NCBI RefSeq assembly: GCF_017875955.1
Contig: NZ_JAGINK010000001.1
Coordinates: 5,424,501-5,488,500 of the forward strand
Direction: 5' to 3'
Length of the DNA: 64,000 bases
Source: Pseudomonas sp. BP8
Lineage (GTDB): Bacteria > Pseudomonadota > Gammaproteobacteria > Pseudomonadales > Pseudomonadaceae
The notes beneath the pieces were generated by a model, which was not told the DNA's origin, made no database searches, and saw only the letters and a list, made by a program, of their open reading frames with translations. Every line of letters starts with the position of its first letter. Position 1 is the stretch's first letter. The translations under genes were made by a program, and so were the position numbers. Shown piece by piece: positions 59,424 through 64,000 of the stretch.

Positions 59424-60293
59424 TCACTCTTCGACGCTCATGTATTCCTTGGCCCAGCGGATGTAGTCCTCAGGCTGGGTATAGGTGTGCGAAAGCTCGG
59501 TAGCGTTGAGGTTATCCGACTTGTGCTGTTGTCCGCGCTGCAAGCGCAGGCAATCGTAGGTCGCCTTGATCGCGGCAAAGTATGCCGCGTGCCCATCGAC
59601 CACGATACGCACGCCGAGGCGCGCCAGGCGTTCGTCATCACGCAGGTTCGGGTTGCCATAGGTGACCAGCATCAACGGCACGGTGAGGTGCTCGGCGATC
59701 TGCTCCAGGTGTTCGAAATCCTTCACGCCCACCATGCAGATGGCATCGGCACCGGCCTTCTGATAGCTCTGCGTGCGGACGATGATTTCTTCGGTGGTGA
59801 GCACGCCAGCATTGGTCCGGGCAATGATCGACAGCGACGAGTCCACCCGCGCCTCGATGGCAGCGCGAACCTTACCGACGCCCTCCTCTACCGAGATCAG
59901 GTCAGTCGACTTGCGCCCGAACTGCGCCGGCAGCAGGGTGTCTTCGATGGTCAAGGCGGCCACGCCGGCACGCTCCAGCTCGATCACAGTACGCATCACG
60001 TTGAGCGCATTGCCGTAACCGTGGTCAGCGTCGGCCAGTACCGGCAACTGTGCGACACGGCCAATGCGGGTCGCCTGCTCGACAAACTCACTGAGGGTGA
60101 TCAAGGCAAAGTCGGGGGCCGCCAGCACTTGCAGCGAAGCAACCGAACCGCCAAGAATACCGACCTCAAAACCGAGGTCTGCGGCGATGCGGGCCGACAT
60201 GGGGTCAAAGACCGACGCGGTGTGATAGCACGAACCTGAAGCGAGCAACTCGCGGAAGGCAAAACGCAAATCTTGGTGGGAAGCCCTGGGCAT
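59424..60293 (-). CDS. Oxaloacetate decarboxylase, PEP mutase/isocitrate lyase superfamily (PA4872 type)
   Basis: The 289-residue protein belongs to the alpha-keto acid subgroup of the isocitrate lyase/PEP mutase fold: LADADHGYGNALNVMRTVIELERAGVAALTIEDTLLP carries the magnesium site. It has Y212 and H235, the residues noted as specific to the oxaloacetate decarboxylase PA4872, in place of the cysteine loop of the lyases. It was often labelled carboxyphosphonoenolpyruvate mutase, but no phosphonate genes are near. ATG 60293 follows CGGAG. Confidence 0.85.
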   Translation of the reverse strand: MPRASHQDLRFAFRELLASGSCYHTASVFDPMSARIAADLGFEVGILGGSVASLQVLAAPDFALITLSEFVEQATRIGRVAQLPVLADADHGYGNALNVMRTVIELERAGVAALTIEDTLLPAQFGRKSTDLISVEEGVGKVRAAIEARVDSSLSIIARTNAGVLTTEEIIVRTQSYQKAGADAICMVGVKDFEHLEQIAEHLTVPLMLVTYGNPNLRDDERLARLGVRIVVDGHAAYFAAIKATYDCLRLQRGQQHKSDNLNATELSHTYTQPEDYIRWAKEYMSVEE

Positions 60294-60653
60294 GATCACT
60301 CCGCATAAACGTTGAAATTGAACTGGCTGAAAACCGACCCCTGGTGTGGGTCTACCTGACCTGTTCCAACCGTCGCCATCAGGGCGGTCATGCTCGACAT
60401 GCAGGCAGAGGAATAAAAGGCGTGGGATACAGCGGTCTGAAATCCTGCGACGAATTGATGCACCACACTGGTGCAAGCCCCGGATTTCAGCCCCTGCGGC
60501 CCCGGCACGATATCACGCAGCCATGCACCTTCGGGTGAAAGGGCTAATGCCGATCTTGCATAGGGAATGCACATACTGGATAGGAAGCTACCTAAGTCAG
60601 GTTACACTTGGCCTGCGAGAACCGCCCCAGTCCGAACATTTTATTAACAAGGT
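60294..60653. other. Divergent spacer with a double-stem structure
   Basis: This 360-bp region separates the decarboxylase from the efflux gene. Outside the structure at 60437-60490 I see no clear promoter, and the open frames across it have no ribosome site. Confidence 0.5.
60437..60490. ncRNA. Candidate structured RNA or cruciform: nested perfect stems
   Basis: CTGAAATCC (60437-60445) pairs perfectly with GGATTTCAG (60482-60490), enclosing GCACCA-CAC-TGGTGC (60460-60474). The strand is not determined; it could be a leader element of either flanking gene, a small RNA, or a protein-binding site. I do not recognise a known riboswitch class. Confidence 0.4.
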
Positions 60654-62111
60654 ATGACCGTGACCGCCGCCCTGCCTCACGCCGTCCTGCGCAGCGTCCT
60701 CACCGCTTTGATGCTGGCGATCTTTCTCGGCGCCCTTGACCAGACCATCGTCGCCGTCTCGCTGCCGGCGATCTCCGCTCAGTTCAACGATGTCGGGCTG
60801 CTGGCCTGGGTGATTTCCGGGTACATGGTGGCCATGACCGTGGCCGTGCCGATCTACGGCAAGCTGGGCGATCTGTATGGCCGCCGGCGGATGATCCTCA
60901 CCGGCACGGCTGTATTTACCCTCGCCTCGGTGTTCTGTGCGCTGGCACAGAACATGGAGCAACTGGTGCTGGCCAGGGTGATCCAGGGCATCGGCGCTGG
61001 AGGCATGGTCTCGGTAAGCCAGGCGATCATTGGCGACTATGTGCCGCCGCGTGAGCGCGGCCGCTATCAGGGCTATTTCAGCAGCATGTACGCCTTGGCC
61101 AGCGTCGCCGGGCCGGTGCTCGGTGGCTGGCTGACCGAGTACCTGTCCTGGCACTGGGTGTTCTGGGTCAACCTGCCGTTGGGCATGGTTGCCCTCTGGG
61201 TGATCAGCCGGGCGCTGCGCGACATGCCGGTGAATCGCCGCGAAGCACAGGTCGACTACCTCGGTGCGGCGCTATTGATTGTCGGCCTCGGCAGCCTGCT
61301 GCTGGGGATCACCCTGGTCGGCCAGGGTCATGCCTGGCAGTCATCGGCGGTACTCGCGTTGTTCGCCTGCGCAGTGCTCGGGCTGGTGTTGTTCATCGGC
61401 CATGAGCGACGCTGCCGGGAGCCGCTGTTGCCGCTCAAGCTGTTCCGCAATCGGGTGGCGGTGCTGTGTTGGGCAGTGATTTTCTTCGCCAGCTTCCAGT
61501 CAATCTCGCTGACCATGCTGATGCCATTGCGCTTTCAAGGCATCACCGGTGCCGGCGCCGACAGCGCCGCGCTGCACTTGCTGCCGCTGGCCATGGGGCT
61601 GCCCATGGGGGCCTTCGCCGGCGGCCGCCTGACCAGCCTGACCGGCCGCTACAAACCGCAGATTCTCAGCGGCGCGCTGCTGATGCCAGTAGCGATCTTC
61701 GCCATGGCGGTCACTCCGCCACAGTCGGCGCTGCTCAGCGCGGTGTTCATGCTGCTGGTGGGCATCGCCTGTGGCTTGCAGTTCCCGACGTCACTGGTAG
61801 GCACGCAGAGTGCGGTAGAGATAAAGGACATCGGCGTCGCCACCAGCACGACCAACCTGTTTCGCTCGCTGGGTGGGGCGATGGGCGTGGCCTGCATGTC
61901 CAGCCTGTTGCTGGCGCTGCTGCAGGATGGCGGCGTTGCCCTGGTCGGCAATCCGTTACTGGGAAGTCTGCAGGCGGGACAGGCAGATCCGCTTGGCCAG
62001 GCGCACTTGCTGGAGACCTTCAGGAATCTGTTGCTGGGCAGTGCCGGGGTGGCTGTGCTGGGCTTGCTGGCGGCGCTGGGGTTGCCGGATCGACAGTTGC
62101 GCGGCTACTGA
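60654..62111 (+). CDS. DHA2-family (EmrB/QacA-type) multidrug efflux transporter
   Basis: The 485-residue protein has about 14 membrane segments and the DHA2 motifs: FLGALDQTIVAVSLPAISAQF (motif D1), GKLGDLYGRRRMILTG (motif A) and GPVLGGWLTEYLSWHWVFWVNLP (motif C and the family WRW/IF-x-INxP block). It should export hydrophobic drugs by proton antiport. No EmrA-like adaptor is coupled to it. It ends convergently with ttgR. A local role beside the ttg efflux system is plausible. Confidence 0.9.
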   Translation: MTVTAALPHAVLRSVLTALMLAIFLGALDQTIVAVSLPAISAQFNDVGLLAWVISGYMVAMTVAVPIYGKLGDLYGRRRMILTGTAVFTLASVFCALAQNMEQLVLARVIQGIGAGGMVSVSQAIIGDYVPPRERGRYQGYFSSMYALASVAGPVLGGWLTEYLSWHWVFWVNLPLGMVALWVISRALRDMPVNRREAQVDYLGAALLIVGLGSLLLGITLVGQGHAWQSSAVLALFACAVLGLVLFIGHERRCREPLLPLKLFRNRVAVLCWAVIFFASFQSISLTMLMPLRFQGITGAGADSAALHLLPLAMGLPMGAFAGGRLTSLTGRYKPQILSGALLMPVAIFAMAVTPPQSALLSAVFMLLVGIACGLQFPTSLVGTQSAVEIKDIGVATSTTNLFRSLGGAMGVACMSSLLLALLQDGGVALVGNPLLGSLQAGQADPLGQAHLLETFRNLLLGSAGVAVLGLLAALGLPDRQLRGY

Positions 62112-62172
62112 TCTCTGTTAACCGCGCCTTAATCTCGCAGGGCAACACTTCCTCACAAACCTTAACAAAGTC

Positions 62173-62805
62173 TCATTTGCACAAGGCAGGGCTCAGGCGC
62201 AGCATGTCCAGCCCGGTATCGACCCACTGTTCGGCAGCGCCCAACAGGTCGAAGCTGTCCGGCAACAACAGCCATCGGCCGATCAACCCGTCGACATAAG
62301 CGAACAAGGCAACGGCAGCGTGCTCCACATGCAGATCAGCCGGCAATTGCCCGCGGCGTACGGCATTTGCCAACGCAAGCGTGATGCCGTTGTGGCAATC
62401 CAGGATCGCCGCCTGGCGCTGCTGACGAATTTCACACATTTCATCGGTGAACTCGCACTTGTGATGCAGGATCTCATTGATACGCCGGGTTCGCGCGTCC
62501 AGCACCAATTCGTTGAGCACCTGCAGCAGCAGCTTGCGCATGCAGCCGAGCGGGTCTATTTCATCCTCACTCTCGCTGGCGCGGGCCAGGTGGTCATGAG
62601 TCTCGTGCAGGCTGTCGAGCAATGCCTGGACCAACTCCGCCTTGTTGTTGAAGTGCCAGTAGATGGCTCCACGGGTGACACCCGCAAGCTCTGCGATGTC
62701 GGCCAGGGTGGTGCGCGCAACCCCGCGCTTATAGAAGGCCTTTTCCGCCGCCTCGATAATCTGGGCGCGGGTTTCCTGGGCTTCCTCTTTGGTTCGACGG
62801 ACCAT
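62173..62805 (-). CDS. ttgR: TetR-family repressor TtgR
   Basis: TtgR represses the ttgABC efflux operon and itself, and is released by flavonoids, chloramphenicol and other plant or drug compounds. The 210-residue protein has the family helix-turn-helix TTLADIAELAGVTRGAIYWHFNNKAELVQALL and a ligand domain that matches P. putida TtgR in length and in its start (VRRTKEEAQETRAQIIEAAEKAFY). It diverges from ttgA, and the known operator is found between them. Confidence 0.94.
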   Translation of the reverse strand: MVRRTKEEAQETRAQIIEAAEKAFYKRGVARTTLADIAELAGVTRGAIYWHFNNKAELVQALLDSLHETHDHLARASESEDEIDPLGCMRKLLLQVLNELVLDARTRRINEILHHKCEFTDEMCEIRQQRQAAILDCHNGITLALANAVRRGQLPADLHVEHAAVALFAYVDGLIGRWLLLPDSFDLLGAAEQWVDTGLDMLRLSPALCK

Positions 62806-62931
62806 GGCAGCACAACCTCATCAGGGTCCACGCACGCACTGCGGCGGGGAATCAGGCCGGGGACACCTCTGCTAGGGCATCTCCCGGAGTAATAGACGGC
62901 TTCGGTGTGGCAACTGACCACTACCGGACGG

Positions 62932-62960
62932 TATTTACAAACAACCATGAATGTAAGTAT
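62932..62960. promoter_or_regulatory. TtgR operator
   Basis: The sequence from TATTTACAAACAACC to CATGAATGTAAGTAT matches from memory the TtgR operator in the ttgR-ttgA spacer of P. putida, with half sites TTACA and TGTAA. It overlaps the divergent promoters, so TtgR binding blocks both genes. Confidence 0.85.
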
Positions 62961-63059
62961 ATTCCTTAGCAAGCTATTTATCCACCCGATAGCATTTTTC
63001 TGACAACACTCTTCCACTATTCTTGAGCGTCTCCCAGCTCTAGCGACCCGAGGATCCTC

Positions 63060-64000
63060 ATGCAACTCAAGCCAGCCGTCACCGCCCTGGTTTCCGCCGT
63101 CGCCCTGGCAACACTGCTAAGTGGCTGTAAGAAAGAAGAGGCGGCGCCCGCAGCGCAGGCTCCTCAGGTCGGCGTCGTCACCCTGCAATCCCAAGCCTTT
63201 ACCCTGACCTCGGAACTGCCGGGGCGCACGACTGCCTTCCGCGTGGCCGAAGTCCGGCCGCAGGTCAATGGCATCATTCTCAAGCGCCTGTTCAAGGAAG
63301 GCAGCGACGTCAAGGAAGGTCAGCAGCTGTATCAGATCGACCCGTCCGTGTACGAAGCCACTCTGGCCAACGCTCAGGCCAACCTGCAGGCGACCCGTTC
63401 GCTGGCCGATCGCTACAAGCAACTGATCGACGAACAAGCGGTCTCGCGTCAGGAATACGACGATGCCAATGCCAAACGATTGCAGGCTGAAGCGTCGCTC
63501 AAGAGCGCCCAGATCGACCTGCGCTACACCAAGGTGCTGGCGCCTATCAGTGGCCGTATCGGTCGCTCCGCGTTCACCGAAGGGGCGTTGGTGAGCAATG
63601 GCCAGACCGATGCCATGGCAACCATCCAGCAGCTCGACACAATCTACGTCGATGTTACCCAGTCCACCGCCGAGCTGCTCAAGCTGCGCCGTGAGCTGGA
63701 GAGCGGGCAGCTGAAGAAATCGGGTGAAAACTCCGCCAAGGTGCAGTTGATCCTCGAAGACGGCAGCACGTACGCTCAGGAAGGCCGCCTGGAGTTCTCC
63801 GAAGTGTCGGTCGACGAGACCACCGGTTCGGTGACCCTGCGCGCGGTGTTCCCGAACCCCGACCACACTCTGCTGCCGGGCATGTTCGTCCACGCCCGCC
63901 TGCAATCCGGGGTCAACGCCAACGCTATCCTGGCACCTCAGCAAGGCGTGACCCGCGACCTGAAAGGTACCCCGACGGCAATGGTGGTCAACCAGGAGAA
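63060..64000 (+). CDS. ttgA: RND efflux membrane fusion lipoprotein TtgA, 5' part
   Basis: TtgA is the periplasmic adaptor linking the RND pump TtgB to the outer-membrane channel TtgC, for export of antibiotics and, in some strains, toluene. Only about 313 codons are in the window; the gene runs past base 64000. The lipobox LLSGC places the lipidated Cys at residue 23. Lipoyl-type halves (VRPQVNGIILKRLFKEGSDVKEGQQLYQIDP and YTKVLAPISGRIGRSAFTEG) flank a helical hairpin, as in MexA and AcrA. Repression by TtgR is expected. Confidence 0.94.
   Translation, partial: MQLKPAVTALVSAVALATLLSGCKKEEAAPAAQAPQVGVVTLQSQAFTLTSELPGRTTAFRVAEVRPQVNGIILKRLFKEGSDVKEGQQLYQIDPSVYEATLANAQANLQATRSLADRYKQLIDEQAVSRQEYDDANAKRLQAEASLKSAQIDLRYTKVLAPISGRIGRSAFTEGALVSNGQTDAMATIQQLDTIYVDVTQSTAELLKLRRELESGQLKKSGENSAKVQLILEDGSTYAQEGRLEFSEVSVDETTGSVTLRAVFPNPDHTLLPGMFVHARLQSGVNANAILAPQQGVTRDLKGTPTAMVVNQE

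Noticed and set aside
59424..60293. Phosphonate biosynthesis mutase
   Set aside because: The superfamily matches, but Y212 and H235 mark the oxaloacetate decarboxylase subgroup and no phosphonate genes are near.
60296..60574. Leader open frame just upstream of the oxaloacetate decarboxylase gene
   Set aside because: It ends two bases before the next ATG, which first suggested coupling, but it has no ribosome site and an unlikely composition, and it crosses the nested stems.

Overview
The window is chromosomal DNA of a Pseudomonas putida-group bacterium. The gene order matches what I remember of the P. putida core genome: cmoAB, a CopRS-like two-component pair, pdxJ-recO-era-rnc-lepB-lepA-mucD-mucB-mucA-algU, nadB, sdhE/ygfX, ygfZ, tctDE/oprD-type porin/tctCBA, ung, phaG, bglX, dctBD-kgtP, and finally the ttgR/ttgA efflux locus. 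High GC, AlgU-type promoters, two Pseudomonas-type REP families and a TtgR operator agree with this. No database search was run, so all names rest on reading the proteins and on synteny.

Layout. 1-2 kb: the end of a chagasin-like inhibitor gene, then the tRNA wobble-modification pair cmoA-cmoB. 2-5.4 kb: an accessory operon on the minus strand encoding alpha-xenorhabdolysin (XaxAB/YaxAB) pore-forming toxin subunits in the unusual order A-B-A'. 5.5-8.1 kb: a small PtrA-like secreted protein divergent from a copper/heavy-metal-type two-component system, with two matching operator-like palindromes between them. 8.1-18.1 kb: a long minus-strand housekeeping and envelope-stress block. 18.5-22.9 kb: nadB, sdhE/ygfX, ygfZ and an HDOD protein. 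22.9-30.7 kb: tricarboxylate sensing (TctDE), porin, TctCBA transporter and an AbrB-family membrane protein. 30.8-37.2 kb: ung, a hydroxyisobutyryl-CoA hydrolase-like gene, a Tyr/Pro/Arg-rich lipoprotein, a diguanylate cyclase, a Cys-rich protein, rsuA and phaG, followed by tRNA-Gly(CCC).

37.8-44 kb is mixed: glpQ and a SIR2-like DUF4917 gene diverge around a perfect 19-bp palindrome. They are followed by an AT-rich stretch with an orphan ATP-grasp ligase that looks acquired, then a methyltransferase and a TPM-domain protein. 44.3-53.2 kb: bglX, the sensor/sigma54-activator pair dctBD and the alpha-ketoglutarate symporter kgtP. A second copy of the end of this locus follows: a decayed dctB 3' fragment, a preserved sigma54 promoter, a strongly diverged kgtP paralogue and a copied terminator. 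53.4-53.8 kb: a small secreted protein made almost entirely of 13-residue tandem repeats. 53.9-60.3 kb: flavin reductase, ABM monooxygenase, AraC regulator, a ThDP-dependent decarboxylase (AruI-like) with a divergent LysR regulator, a 57-residue membrane peptide, and oxaloacetate decarboxylase. 60.3-64 kb: a strongly structured intergenic element, a 14-TM DHA2 efflux protein, ttgR, its operator and the start of ttgA, which runs off the window.

The most promising items for novelty are the A-B-A' toxin operon, the tandem-repeat secreted peptide (which shares its mature N-terminal motif with the PtrA-like protein 48 kb away), the duplicated and diverging kgtP locus, the SIR2-like DUF4917 gene with its palindrome, the orphan ATP-grasp gene, and the double-stem structure at 60.4 kb.
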